A stretch of DNA of 64,000 bases from JAFGVL01 sp964546015. GTDB taxonomy: Bacteria; Bacteroidota; Bacteroidia; Bacteroidales; Paludibacteraceae. Of this stretch, positions 43,639 to 53,030 are shown piece by piece. A program made the translations under genes and the position numbers. Each line of letters starts with the position of its first letter. The stretch's first letter is position 1. The stretch lies in NCBI GenBank assembly GCA_964546015.1, contig CAZJHO010000003.1, forward strand, positions 62,001-126,000, in the 5' to 3' direction. The notes beneath the pieces were generated by a model. It was not told where the DNA came from and did not search any database. It saw only the letters and a program-made list of their open reading frames with translations.

Positions 43639-43827
43639 ATGAATCTTGGTGGATGGGAAATTTTACTTATTGCGCTTGTAGTTTTATTATTATTTGGTGG
43701 AAAAAAAATTCCGGAATTAATGAAAGGTATCGGAAAAGGAATTAAAAGCTTCAAAGACGGTATGAACGGAATTACCGAAGAAGACGAAAAAAAAGATAAA
43801 ACAACTTCGGACAAAGATAAAGAATAA
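43639..43827 (+). CDS. tatA: Sec-independent translocase TatA
   Basis: A 62-residue TatA/E protein: an N-terminal membrane helix (about residues 5-20, WEILLIALVVLLLFGGKKIPELM) followed by the amphipathic helix GIGKGIKSFKDGM and a charged tail. It forms the transport pore of the twin-arginine system. tatC follows after 3 bp. No TatB is seen, which is usual in this phylum. Confidence 0.94.
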   Translation: MNLGGWEILLIALVVLLLFGGKKIPELMKGIGKGIKSFKDGMNGITEEDEKKDKTTSDKDKE

Positions 43828-43830
43828 GCA

Positions 43831-44637
43831 ATGAGCCAAGCTCAAGAGCAAGAACTGTCATTTTGGGACCATCTTGACGAACTGCGTAAAATCCTTTTCC
43901 GAATTCTCATTGTAGTTTTAGTGTTGATGGTGGCTGCATTTCTTAATAAAGATTTGTTGTTCGATATTATATTAGCACCACAAAAAAGCGATTTTATCGT
44001 TTATCGTTTTTTCTGCTACTTGTCAAAAATAACAGGAATAATTCAAATTTGTCCTGAAAGTTTTCAAGTAGAATTGATTAATACACAATTGGCTTCTCAA
44101 TTTCTTGTACACTTGAGTATGTCTTTTTATGTGGGCATATTACTTACTTTCCCTTACATTTTATATCAGCTATTTAGATTTATTTCTCCGGCATTATACG
44201 AAAATGAGCGCAAATACGGATTTAGCGTCATAACTTTTTCATCATTGCTTTTTTATTTTGGTATCTTGTTCAATTATTTCCTTATTTTTCCTCTATCATT
44301 TAGATTTTTAGGAACTTATCAAGTGAGTAATGAAGTAAAAAACATGATTTCGCTAACATCATACACAGATACTTTATTAATGTTATCCTTGATGCTGGGA
44401 ATTATGTCCGAACTACCTATATTATCATGGCTTTTTGCAAAATTAGGATTTCTAACAAGCGAATTTATGAGTAAATACCGCCGACATGGTATTGTTATAA
44501 TTTTAATAATCGCTGCCATCATCACTCCAACTGCCGATGCTTTTACATTGCTATTAGTATCTATGCCCATTTATTTATTATATGAATTAAGCATCGTAAT
44601 TGTAAAACGAACAAACAAACAAGCTATTGAAACTTAA
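43831..44637 (+). CDS. tatC: Sec-independent translocase TatC
   Basis: A 268-residue six-helix membrane protein that recognises the twin-arginine signal. FWDHLDELRKILFR with the key Glu is near the start, and FPYILYQLFRFISPALYENERKYG and the final PTADAFTLLLVSMPIYLLYELSI are conserved TatC motifs. It is followed after 14 bp by a gene whose product has a Tat signal, so translocase and substrate are in one operon. Confidence 0.95.
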   Translation: MSQAQEQELSFWDHLDELRKILFRILIVVLVLMVAAFLNKDLLFDIILAPQKSDFIVYRFFCYLSKITGIIQICPESFQVELINTQLASQFLVHLSMSFYVGILLTFPYILYQLFRFISPALYENERKYGFSVITFSSLLFYFGILFNYFLIFPLSFRFLGTYQVSNEVKNMISLTSYTDTLLMLSLMLGIMSELPILSWLFAKLGFLTSEFMSKYRRHGIVIILIIAAIITPTADAFTLLLVSMPIYLLYELSIVIVKRTNKQAIET

Positions 44638-44651
44638 AAAATAATATACTT

Positions 44652-46016
44652 ATGGACAGAAGAAATTTTTTAAAAACAAGTGGAGCCATTGTCGGTAGTG
44701 TAATGGCAGCTTCGGCTCTAGGAAAAACGCTTACCAATGCTGCCGAAAAAACAGGATCGTCTAAAAAAATCCGCTATGCAATGGTAGGTTGTGGACATCG
44801 TGGAACAGGCATGTGGGGACGACAATTAGTACAAACCGGCTACAAGCAATACATAGACTTTGTAGGCCTTTGTGACACAAATCCAGGACGGATGGAATAT
44901 GCCACACGGGTTATGGATATTCCTAATTGTCCAACTTACAGCGCTACCGATTTTGACAAAATGCTCAAAGAAACAAAGCCTGATGTAATAATGGTTACTA
45001 CTCCCGATGCCACTCATAGTGATTATATTATTAGAGCATTAAACGCAGGAGTTAATGTCATCACCGAAAAACCGATGACGACCGATGAAGCAAAATGTCA
45101 AGCAATACTTGATGCACAAGCTAAAACAGGAAAAAAAGTAACTGTTACTTTTAATTACCGCTACTCTCCCCACCGCGCAAAAATATATGAATTGATTCGT
45201 GCCGGTGAAATCGGCGAAATCACTTCTGTTGATTTTCATTGGTATTTAGATACGAAACACGGGGCGGATTATTTTCGTCGTTGGCATGCCTACCGTAAAA
45301 AAAGCGGAAGCCTTTTGGTACATAAATCATCTCACCACTTTGATTTATTAAATTGGTGGATCGGCTCAGAGCCAGAAGAAGTATTCTCGTATGGAGCATT
45401 AGAATTTTATGGAAAAAACGGAAAGTTCAAAGCTAAAAATTGCCGCTTATGTAATTATCAGTCCGAATGCGATTTTTATTTTGATTTGACAAAAGAAAAA
45501 CGCTTGATGGAATTATACGCCGAAAATGAAAAATATGACAGTTATTTCCGCGATGGATGCGTATATCGTGAAGATATTGATATTTTTGATAAAATGGCAG
45601 TTCAAATTCGCTATATGAATAAAGTACAAGTAAGCTATTCGCTTACTACTTACTCGCCATACGAAGGCTACCGGATAGCTTTCAACGGAACTAAAGGACG
45701 CCTGGAAGCTTGGATTAAAGAACGCCAACCATGGGAAGAAGAAGACGGCGATGTAATTTTCTTAACCAAAAATTTCGGTAAACGAAAAATTATCCGCGTA
45801 ATGCCCGAAGAAGGTGGACACGGCGGTGGCGACCCGCGCATCCATGCTTACTTGTTTAAAGGCGAAAACCAAGCCGACCCTCTCAAACAAAGTGCCGATG
45901 TACGCGCCGGAGCAATGGCTATTTTAGTCGGTGTGGCTGCCCGTAACAGTATTGATACCGGAAAACCTGTAAAAATAGAATCGCTTACTAGTTTAGTACC
46001 TAAAGTGAGTATTTAG
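44652..46016 (+). CDS. Tat-exported Gfo/Idh/MocA oxidoreductase
   Basis: A 454-residue oxidoreductase. The N-terminus (MDRRNFLKTSGAIVGSVMAASALG) has a twin-arginine signal. The Rossmann fold starts with YAMVGCGHRGTGMWG; the catalytic-type motif is ITEKPM. A cysteine-rich patch CRLCNYQSEC at about residues 260-270 may bind a metal. Exported relatives include nucleotide-dependent GH109 glycosidases, so action on a sugar or glycan is plausible. It is the third gene of the tat operon. Confidence 0.88.
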   Translation: MDRRNFLKTSGAIVGSVMAASALGKTLTNAAEKTGSSKKIRYAMVGCGHRGTGMWGRQLVQTGYKQYIDFVGLCDTNPGRMEYATRVMDIPNCPTYSATDFDKMLKETKPDVIMVTTPDATHSDYIIRALNAGVNVITEKPMTTDEAKCQAILDAQAKTGKKVTVTFNYRYSPHRAKIYELIRAGEIGEITSVDFHWYLDTKHGADYFRRWHAYRKKSGSLLVHKSSHHFDLLNWWIGSEPEEVFSYGALEFYGKNGKFKAKNCRLCNYQSECDFYFDLTKEKRLMELYAENEKYDSYFRDGCVYREDIDIFDKMAVQIRYMNKVQVSYSLTTYSPYEGYRIAFNGTKGRLEAWIKERQPWEEEDGDVIFLTKNFGKRKIIRVMPEEGGHGGGDPRIHAYLFKGENQADPLKQSADVRAGAMAILVGVAARNSIDTGKPVKIESLTSLVPKVSI

Positions 46017-46051
46017 ATTCTTTCTAATTATAGAAAACTTTGTTTTTGTGT

Positions 46052-46141
46052 ACTATAAACACTAAGCCGCAAAGACTCGAAGCCGCAAAGATTTTGTTTC
46101 TTTGTGGCTTTGCGTCTTCGCAATTTGGCATTTAGTATAAA
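46052..46141. repeat. Word-repeat hairpin downstream of the oxidoreductase
   Basis: The left arm repeats AGCCGCAA/AGACTCGA/AGCCGCAA/AGAT with a period of 8; the right arm has CTTTGTGG/CTTTGCGT/CTTCGCAA/TTTGGC. They are near-complementary and start and end with TATAAACACTAAG and TTTAGTATAA. It could terminate or insulate the tat operon from cinA. Similar GCAAAG/CTTTGC repeats occur widely in other bacteria. Confidence 0.7.
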
Positions 46142-46194
46142 TAAAGCATAGCTTTATATTTTAATCTTTATATTTTGAACCTTGAACTAAACCC

Positions 46195-47442
46195 ATGTTA
46201 GTAGACATCATCACCATCGGCGAGGAAATCTTGATCGGACAAATTGTAGATACCAATTCCGTATTTATGGCGCAAGAACTGAATAAAGCGGGATTCAGCA
46301 TACAACAAATCACTTCGATTTCCGATAAAGAAATCCAGATTCTTTCTACAATAAATGAAGCCTTAAAACGCTCTAGAATTATACTTATTACGGGAGGATT
46401 AGGACCAACAAAAGATGATATAACCAAACAAACTTTATGTAAATTATTTAACACAGAATTGGTTTTTGATAATTCAGTTTATAAAAATATCGAAACAATG
46501 TTTTCGGATATGCCCTATGTAATGAATGAACTAACCCGAAATCAAGCTTATGTTCCTAAATCGTGTTCTGTCATTCAAAACAAAGTTGGCACAGCACCTA
46601 TTATGTGGTTCGAAAAAAATGAAAAAGTAGTTGTTTCGATGCCCGGCGTACCTTCTGAAATGAAATGGGCTATGGTGAACGAAATCATTCCGCGATTGCA
46701 AAAAACATTTAACACTCCTACCCTGTTGCACCGTACTTTATTGGTTGCCAATTTTCCGGAGTCGGCTTTAGCTATCAAAATTACAGATTGGGAAAACGCA
46801 TTGCCCAGCTATATTAAGTTAGCTTACCTACCCTCGTTAGGTTTGGTAAAGTTACGATTAACAGGAACTTTATCTGATAAAGAAAAGTTAGAAAAAGAAA
46901 TCAACTTTCAAATAGAAAAGTTACACGAAATAATAGGTTCTTTTATTTTTGCTGATGAAGATTTGCCTTTCGAAGTGATTATTGGAAATTTATTAAGAAA
47001 AAATAAACTGACCATTGCCACTGCCGAAAGTTGCACCGGCGGAAATATTGCCAGACTGATTACATCTGTAGCCGGAAGTTCGGAATACTTTAAAGGCTCT
47101 GTTGTTGCTTACAGCAATGAAGTAAAAAATAAATTGTTGGGCGTTTCGGCTGACGATCTTAACACATTTGGAACGGTAAGCCAACCTATTGCAGAGCAAA
47201 TGGCAAAAAGTGCCATGCAAAACCTGAACACAGATATAGCCGTAGCCACCTCCGGAATTGCCGGACCTGCAGGAGGAAGCCCAGAAAAACCTGTAGGTAC
47301 CGTTTGGATTGCCGTTTGCAATAAGGATAAATGTATCTCACGCGAATTTCATTTTGGTAAACACCGCGATAGAAATATCGAAAAAGCAACGATGAGTGCC
47401 TTTGCCATGATAAAAGAATTGATTGTTGAAGGAGAAAAATAA
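46195..47442 (+). CDS. cinA: CinA-family protein (NMN deamidase-like)
   Basis: A 415-residue two-domain protein. The N-domain (about 1-170) is the MoaB/MogA-like fold with TIGEEILIGQIVDTNS and ITGGLGPTKDD. The C-domain (about 260-415) is the CinA/PncC amidohydrolase with TAESCTGGNIARLIT and TSGIAGPAGGSPEKPVGTVWIA. It is linked to pyridine nucleotide recycling. The stop lies in a short GAGAAAA..TTTTCTC hairpin shared with the convergent DUF58 gene. Confidence 0.93.
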   Translation: MLVDIITIGEEILIGQIVDTNSVFMAQELNKAGFSIQQITSISDKEIQILSTINEALKRSRIILITGGLGPTKDDITKQTLCKLFNTELVFDNSVYKNIETMFSDMPYVMNELTRNQAYVPKSCSVIQNKVGTAPIMWFEKNEKVVVSMPGVPSEMKWAMVNEIIPRLQKTFNTPTLLHRTLLVANFPESALAIKITDWENALPSYIKLAYLPSLGLVKLRLTGTLSDKEKLEKEINFQIEKLHEIIGSFIFADEDLPFEVIIGNLLRKNKLTIATAESCTGGNIARLITSVAGSSEYFKGSVVAYSNEVKNKLLGVSADDLNTFGTVSQPIAEQMAKSAMQNLNTDIAVATSGIAGPAGGSPEKPVGTVWIAVCNKDKCISREFHFGKHRDRNIEKATMSAFAMIKELIVEGEK

Positions 47443-47446
47443 TTTT

Positions 47447-48319
47447 TTATTTTCTCACTCTCATCCTAAACAATTTCATCAACGATTTCACATAATCCTC
47501 ATCAGTTCGGATAGAAACCGTATCAATATTATTTTTGGTTAATAATAATTGTAAGTTATATTGGTTTTCATTCCATTTGTTCCGGTAAACTTCACATAAA
47601 ATAATATCCGAAGTGTCTATCCAAAGCTCTTTTCCTGTTTCGGCATCGACAGTTTTCAGTAAACCAACATTAGGTAATTTCGTTTCCAAATTATCATACA
47701 CTTGCAACGCAATTAAATCGTGCTTACGCGAAGCAATGGTGATTGCATCGGAAAAATCTCCATCTATAAAATCGGAAATCAAAAAAGCTGTTGATCGTTT
47801 TTTGATTACATTGGTAAAATATTTTAACGCGCAAGTAATATCCGTTTGTTTACTTTCAGGCTCAAAATCAATTAGTTCTCGAATAATATGTAATACATGT
47901 TTTCGCCCTTTTTGCGGAGGGATAAATTTTTCTACTTTATTGGAAAAAAAAAGTACGCCGATTTTATCATTATTCTGAATAGACGAAAAAGCAATCGTAG
48001 CTGCTATTTCAGTAATCAGTTCCCGCTTGGTTCGATTAACTGTGCCAAAATCACGACTATCCGATACATCTACCAATAACATAACGGTAAGTTCGCGTTC
48101 CTCCTCAAATATTTTTACATAAGGATGATTAAAGCGTGCCGTCACATTCCAATCTATATCGCGCACATCATCACCGTATTGGTACTCACGCACCTCGGCA
48201 AAAGTCATACCACGCCCATGAAAAGCCGAATGGTACTCTCCCGCAAAAATATGATTGGATAAACCCCGCGTTTTTATCTCAATCTTTCTGACTTTTTTTA
48301 ATAATTCGTTAGTTTCCAT
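47447..48319 (-). CDS. DUF58 protein (MoxR partner)
   Basis: A 290-residue cytoplasmic protein of the DUF58 family. The signature GDDVRDIDWNVTARF is followed by KIFEEERE and a vWA-like metal-site pattern LLVDVSDSR. Such proteins partner MoxR ATPases, here directly upstream, in chaperone or envelope-quality functions. ATG 48319 is chosen because the upstream in-frame extension (to 48406) is encoded by a spacer hairpin repeat. Confidence 0.85.
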   Translation of the reverse strand: METNELLKKVRKIEIKTRGLSNHIFAGEYHSAFHGRGMTFAEVREYQYGDDVRDIDWNVTARFNHPYVKIFEEERELTVMLLVDVSDSRDFGTVNRTKRELITEIAATIAFSSIQNNDKIGVLFFSNKVEKFIPPQKGRKHVLHIIRELIDFEPESKQTDITCALKYFTNVIKKRSTAFLISDFIDGDFSDAITIASRKHDLIALQVYDNLETKLPNVGLLKTVDAETGKELWIDTSDIILCEVYRNKWNENQYNLQLLLTKNNIDTVSIRTDEDYVKSLMKLFRMRVRK

Positions 48320-48402
48320 TTCATCATTAGAAAGGAGATAGTGAGTTGGCGAGATAGTGAGAACTGAAAGCATTTTTACTCGCTTTTTACCTTCTCGCCA
48401 AC
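48320..48402. repeat. Word-repeat hairpin between the MoxR and DUF58 genes
   Basis: The left arm repeats GATAGTGA/GTTGGCGA/GATAGTGA with a period of 8; the right arm has TTCTCGCC and AACTCACT. GTGAGTTGGCGAGA pairs exactly with TCTCGCCAACTCAC. The arm nearest the upstream gene reaches the MoxR stop codon. Confidence 0.75.
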
Positions 48403-49395
48403 TCACTCTGTTTTAGGAACTTCTATTGCGTTCAAAATCTCATTGATAATTTCTTCAGCAGTAACATTATTAGCTTCGGCTTCGTAGCTTAAACCAATAC
48501 GATGGCGAAGCACATCATGGCACACGGCACGCACATCTTCCGGCACCACATACCCACGGCGTTTGATAAACGCATACGCCCGAGACGCCAACCCTAAGTT
48601 GATACTTGCCCGAGGCGAAGCTCCGAATGCAATCATATTTCTTAGTTTACTAAGTCCGTATTCACCAGGAAAACGAGTTGCAAAAACAATATCGACAATG
48701 TATTTTTCAATTTTTTCGTCTAAATACACTTCCTTCACTATTTTACGAGCTTCAGTAATATCATTCGGATGAAGCACCGGCTTAATTTCCAGCAAATTAT
48801 CCGACATATTTTGGCGCATAATCAACTTTTCTTCTTCGTTTTGCGGATAAGAAATCAGCACTCTGAGCATAAACCGGTCAACCTGCGCTTCAGGCAGCGG
48901 ATAGGTTCCCTCCTGCTCTATCGGATTTTGGGTAGCTAATACAAGAAAAGGAGTTGGGAGCGGATAAGTTTTATCTCCAATAGAAATTTGTCTTTCCTGC
49001 ATGGCTTCAAGTAAAGCACTTTGAACCTTTGCCGGAGCGCGATTTATTTCATCTGCCAAAATAAAATTAGCAAAAATAGGTCCTTTACGGATCGTAAATT
49101 CTTCTGTCTTTTGGCTATAAATCATTGTCCCGATAACATCGGCCGGCAGCAAATCGGGAGTAAACTGTATGCGGCTGAAATCAGCCTCAATCAGGTTTGC
49201 CAAAGTTTTGATAGCTAATGTCTTTGCTAATCCGGGCACTCCCTCAAGCAACACATGTCCATCTGCCAGCAATCCAATAAGTAGTGATTCAACCAAATGT
49301 TTTTGTCCTACAATAGTTTTGTCCATACCCATCATCAATAAATCTATAAATGAGCTTTTTTGCTCGATGCGGGCGTTCAGTTCACGAATATCCAT
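48403..49395 (-). CDS. MoxR-family AAA ATPase
   Basis: A 330-residue AAA ATPase. Walker A is GVPGLAKT, Walker B LADEINRAP, sensor 1 LATQNP, and the arginine finger is in EAQVDRFMLR. MoxR proteins help metal or cofactor insertion and envelope assembly, usually with a DUF58 and vWA proteins. The DUF58 partner is next. A possible -7 box TAATTTTG lies at 49438-49445 (minus). Confidence 0.93.
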   Translation of the reverse strand: MDIRELNARIEQKSSFIDLLMMGMDKTIVGQKHLVESLLIGLLADGHVLLEGVPGLAKTLAIKTLANLIEADFSRIQFTPDLLPADVIGTMIYSQKTEEFTIRKGPIFANFILADEINRAPAKVQSALLEAMQERQISIGDKTYPLPTPFLVLATQNPIEQEGTYPLPEAQVDRFMLRVLISYPQNEEEKLIMRQNMSDNLLEIKPVLHPNDITEARKIVKEVYLDEKIEKYIVDIVFATRFPGEYGLSKLRNMIAFGASPRASINLGLASRAYAFIKRRGYVVPEDVRAVCHDVLRHRIGLSYEAEANNVTAEEIINEILNAIEVPKTE

Positions 49396-49474
49396 ATCTT
49401 TTTATATTAACAAGTGAAAAGTAAACGAGTTTATCTTCAAAATTATTTTATATCGAAACAACTTTATTTTTATC

Positions 49475-49509
49475 AAAAAAGGTTTTATGTGTTCATAAAA
49501 CCTTTTTAA
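49475..49509 (-). terminator. Terminator of the HU-LysM gene
   Basis: AAAAAGGTTTTATG faces CATAAAACCTTTTT with a short loop; on the minus strand it ends in a T run, 16 bp after the stop. Confidence 0.85.
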
Positions 49510-49524
49510 CTATTCTAAAGAAGA

Positions 49525-50661
49525 TTATTCTCTTCCTGTATATTTTTTCTCCAATTCTTCGGCATATTTTATACACTTCGGATTATTTTTATCTATCAAT
49601 TCTTCCGGCAGTTCTGGTATTTTTACAGTGAAGCCTTGAGGAATAGCATTCGGATTAGCAATTCTATCTTTATTTGCTTCATAAATATATACCCAGAAAT
49701 TTTTATGTCCATAATATTCCAAAGCAATCATAGTAAGTGTTTTTCCTCTACCCAAAGTCACTGTAGTTATAAATGATTTATAAACACGAGGCTGATCAAA
49801 GATTAAAGAAGAAGAAAGTAATTCTTTTGTTTCCTTATTGATTTCTTGTTTTTTGACCTCTATAACAGGACTTACATAAGTTGTATCACTAGTGCGAATC
49901 TCTGTCGTTGGAATATCTAAAGTTTCTACTTTTTTACCGAATAAAGCGAAAAATTTTTCAGAAACAACAGGAATTAAATTAAGATACCAAACAGTAAAGG
50001 TACTGGCTCCGAATAAAAGGACAATAAATATTGTAATAAGAAATGGTTTGATCCATCGTTTCTCGCGTTTTATTCGAATCTTTTTTCTTTTTACCGGAAT
50101 TTCTCGCTTGGTAGCAGTTTGTTTTAATACCTCAATTTCTTCAACTAACGACTGAGTTTCTGGTGATTCTATCTTTTTTTGTACAGGAGTTGATTCTTTT
50201 CCTGCCATAGTTATTTTCTCGGATTGCTTTTCTTTCTTTACCGACTGAGATTTTTTTTGTCTTGTTTCTTTAGTAGAAGTTATACTTTGTAAATCGGACA
50301 AAATATCTTTAATTTCCTCGGCTTGTTCATTTAATTTTTTAAGAGGATCTATGCCAAATTTTTCTAAAGTATCCGATGAATTTATTATTTCTTTTACTAA
50401 TACTTCGGGTATAAAAGAAACTTTATTATGCCCGGGAATAATGTACTCCTGACCTGTTTGCACATTTACACTGCGACGAGGTTCATTCCAAACCAACTTG
50501 AATGTACCCAGGCCTTTGATTTTTACTAAACCATCTTTTTCTAACCCTTCTTCAATGGTAGATTGAAAAACACGCAAAAAATCTTCGGATAATTTTTTCG
50601 TATTACCGGTTCTTTCTGCAATAATTGCAGCTAAATCCTGTATGGAAACTTTTTTATTCAT
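49525..50661 (-). CDS. HU-like domain, membrane helix and LysM protein
   Basis: A 378-residue protein of unusual make-up. Residues 1-90 are an HU/IHF-like DNA-binding domain (VSIQDLAAIIAERTG, IKGLGTFKLVWNEPR). A charged linker (100-205) leads to one membrane helix at about 206-226, then a periplasmic part with a LysM domain at about 298-350 (KTLTMIALEYYGHKNFWVYIYEAN). It could link the nucleoid to peptidoglycan; that is inference. A TTG nine bases upstream gives no better start. A normal HU gene is next. Confidence 0.85.
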   Translation of the reverse strand: MNKKVSIQDLAAIIAERTGNTKKLSEDFLRVFQSTIEEGLEKDGLVKIKGLGTFKLVWNEPRRSVNVQTGQEYIIPGHNKVSFIPEVLVKEIINSSDTLEKFGIDPLKKLNEQAEEIKDILSDLQSITSTKETRQKKSQSVKKEKQSEKITMAGKESTPVQKKIESPETQSLVEEIEVLKQTATKREIPVKRKKIRIKREKRWIKPFLITIFIVLLFGASTFTVWYLNLIPVVSEKFFALFGKKVETLDIPTTEIRTSDTTYVSPVIEVKKQEINKETKELLSSSLIFDQPRVYKSFITTVTLGRGKTLTMIALEYYGHKNFWVYIYEANKDRIANPNAIPQGFTVKIPELPEELIDKNNPKCIKYAEELEKKYTGRE

Positions 50662-50701
50662 CGCGTACAACTAATTGTACAATTCAAAAAAACATGAATT
50701 G

Positions 50702-50989
50702 TTATTTTCGTGGAATATTTTTTACTTTTTCTTTATAAACGGAACTCACTTTGAATGTCAAAGCCTTCTTTGTGGGTATTATAGTCTGCTCTTTAGTTAT
50801 AGGATTTATAACTGATCGCTCACTTTTTTCGCGTACTTCAAATGATCCAAATCCCTGAATATTAATTGAATTATTCTCTTTCAACTCATAGATTAAAGCA
50901 TTTATAACTGATTGTTGAAATGCTTCGGCTTCTGCTTTCGAAATGCCAAGCTTAGAGGCAATCGAAGATTGAAATTCTTTGTTGTTCAT
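50702..50989 (-). CDS. HU-family DNA-binding protein
   Basis: A 95-residue histone-like protein with the usual DNA-binding-arm pattern: INIQGFGSFEVREKSERSVINPITKEQTIIP and KALTFKVSSVYKEKV. It binds and bends DNA without strong sequence preference. It lies 40 bp upstream of the HU-LysM gene and both are leftward; they probably arose by duplication and are co-transcribed. Confidence 0.93.
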   Translation of the reverse strand: MNNKEFQSSIASKLGISKAEAEAFQQSVINALIYELKENNSINIQGFGSFEVREKSERSVINPITKEQTIIPTKKALTFKVSSVYKEKVKNIPRK

Positions 50990-51188
50990 AAAATAACTGT
51001 TTTAATCGAAAAAACATCGCAAGTTATTTATTTTTTATCGAAAAAAAAAATCAAACTCAATCATACTTTTTACATAAACTTATTTATCAATTTCACAGAA
51101 AAAAAATTATATTTTTTTAATAGAAATAAGCTATCTTTGCTTAAATCTTAAAAATTCACATTATTATTAACCAATTAAACTTTATGCC

Positions 51189-51683
51189 ATGTTAAACAAA
51201 GAAATGGAAATTGCATTAAACAAGCAAGTCAACGCAGAATTGTGGTCAGCTTATCTATATTTGTCTATGTCGTACGACATGGGCGACAAAGGTTTTCCCG
51301 GTATAGCAAATTGGTTTAAAATACAAGCCGGAGAAGAAGTAGAACATGCTGAAAGAATTATGGAATACATCTGTTCACGGGAAGGGAAAGTTCGTTTGGA
51401 GCCTATTGCCGAAGTACAGCAAGAATGGAGATCCCCGAAAGATGCTTTTGAGGACACTTTGATGCACGAAAAAGTAGTTACCGGATTAATTAACAAATTG
51501 ATGGACATGGCTATCAAGAAGAAAGATTATCCAACTATCAATATGCTTAACTGGTTCATTAACGAGCAAGTGGAAGAAGAAGAAACTCCACGCAACTTAC
51601 TGGATGTTTTGAAAAAAATTGAAGGTGATAGTGCTGCTATGTATCTGTTCGACAAAAAATTAGGTAAGCGAAAAGAAGACTAA
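51189..51683 (+). CDS. ftnA: Non-haem ferritin
   Basis: A 164-residue four-helix iron-storage protein. The ferroxidase residues are visible: Glu17 (NAELWSAYLYL), Glu50 with His53 (EEVEHAERIMEY), and later EQVEEEETPRN. No haem-binding Met position of bacterioferritin is evident. It would store iron and detoxify Fe2+/peroxide alongside sodB and Fur. A -7 box TATCTTTG is at 51132-51139. Confidence 0.95.
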   Translation: MLNKEMEIALNKQVNAELWSAYLYLSMSYDMGDKGFPGIANWFKIQAGEEVEHAERIMEYICSREGKVRLEPIAEVQQEWRSPKDAFEDTLMHEKVVTGLINKLMDMAIKKKDYPTINMLNWFINEQVEEEETPRNLLDVLKKIEGDSAAMYLFDKKLGKRKED

Positions 51684-51705
51684 AAAACACATTAAATTTG
51701 AAATG

Positions 51706-51740
51706 AAAGAGTTAAGAAGAAGTTTCTTAGCTCTTTTTTT
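51706..51740 (+). terminator. Terminator of the ferritin gene
   Basis: AAAGAGTTAAGAA faces TTCTTAGCTCTTT, followed by a T run. The next promoter element TATATTTG (51753-51760) begins immediately after. Confidence 0.85.
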
Positions 51741-51785
51741 GTGCAAAATTCCTATATTTGCAAATCAAATCTTAATTTACGGAAA

Positions 51786-53030
51786 ATGAAAAAACTATTA
51801 TTTTTGATTGTCTTTTCTTATTTGTCCATTGTATTTTTAAATGCTAAAGATAATCTTAAAAAAGGTACTTATGCCGTCATTACGGTAGAAAATCCAGATA
51901 ACTTTCCTCGAAAAAATTCTCCTGTCACAGTATCCGTAATTGATATTTTATCAAAATTCGATGAGTATAAAGGTGAACGAATCGGTATTTTTGATGGCAA
52001 AAAAGAAATCTCTTCACAAATCGATGATTTAAACAAAGATGGAATAGACGATGAAATCGTTTTCCTCGTTAATCTGAAAGCCAACGAAAAACGCCAATTT
52101 ACAGCCCGAATACTTCCCCCTAACTATGAGAAACCTACTTTCAAAAAAGAGGTATATGCCGATTTAATAAAAAAAGTAAAAATTGCCGGAAATGAAAGTT
52201 TTGAGTTTGTTACCGAAACTTCGTCCGATAAAGACGACATGTATAATCAAATGCATCATCATGGCGTTGCTTTTGAAACCGATTTAATCGCATACCGACT
52301 TTATTTTGACAAAAAACAAACAGTTGATGTTTATGGAAAAATTAAACCCCGACTTGAATTGGCACAAACCCTTTGGTATCCTACCGATGAACAACTCAAA
52401 AAAGGATTCGGTGATGATATTCTTAAAGTCAGCGGAAGTGTTGGAGTGGGAACTCTTAAAGGATGGAACGGAGAAAAAGCTACTCATTTTGATCAAATGG
52501 AAAGACGAACCCAACGCATTGTCGCTACAGGTAATTTAAGAAATATCGTTGAAATAGAAGTAAATGGATGGCAATATAATAAGCAAAGTATTGATGTGAA
52601 AGTTCGTTATATTCAATATGCCCGTCATAGAGATGCAGAAGTACAAGTTATTTTCCCTACAACATTTAATTCAGATTTGACCCTTTGTACCGGGGTACAA
52701 AAAATGCCCGAAGAAAAATTCTACACAAATAAAAAAGGATTAGTTGGAATATGGGGAACTGATTTTCCTGTAAACGATACTATAAAGTATGGAAAACAAA
52801 CTGTCGGATTAGGTGTTTTTGTTCCAAACCAATATGTAAAACAACAAACTAAAGACAAGGTAAATCATCTTATATTAATAGGAAACAACGGGCAGCCTTT
52901 CATAAAATATTATTTAACCGCAGCAGCTAAAAAAGAAAAAAAAGGATTCAAATCTGCTGAAGAATTTTTCAAATATCTCGAAATCTGGAAAAAAGAAAAA
53001 GAAAAACAACTAACTATTATTATAGAATAA
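51786..53030 (+). CDS. Exported DUF4861 protein
   Basis: A 414-residue exported protein with a signal peptide (MKKLLFLIVFSYLSIVFLNA). The rest fits the DUF4861 family: YGKIKPRLELAQTLWYPTDEQL, GVGTLKGWNGEKATHFDQMERRTQRI, and a C-terminal LILIGNNGQPFIKYYLTAAA stretch. Such proteins often sit in polysaccharide-use loci, but none is seen here. ATG 51786 is the proper start; an upstream TTG would place 15 residues over the -7 element. Confidence 0.82.
   Translation: MKKLLFLIVFSYLSIVFLNAKDNLKKGTYAVITVENPDNFPRKNSPVTVSVIDILSKFDEYKGERIGIFDGKKEISSQIDDLNKDGIDDEIVFLVNLKANEKRQFTARILPPNYEKPTFKKEVYADLIKKVKIAGNESFEFVTETSSDKDDMYNQMHHHGVAFETDLIAYRLYFDKKQTVDVYGKIKPRLELAQTLWYPTDEQLKKGFGDDILKVSGSVGVGTLKGWNGEKATHFDQMERRTQRIVATGNLRNIVEIEVNGWQYNKQSIDVKVRYIQYARHRDAEVQVIFPTTFNSDLTLCTGVQKMPEEKFYTNKKGLVGIWGTDFPVNDTIKYGKQTVGLGVFVPNQYVKQQTKDKVNHLILIGNNGQPFIKYYLTAAAKKEKKGFKSAEEFFKYLEIWKKEKEKQLTIIIE

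Noticed and set aside
46052..46141. CRISPR-like array
   Set aside because: There are repeated words but no equal spacers or repeats of 25-40 bp; it is a facing-arm hairpin.
48320..48406. N-terminal extension of the DUF58 protein
   Set aside because: The extra 29 residues are encoded by a hairpin word repeat and overlap the MoxR stop; homology begins at the ATG at 48319.
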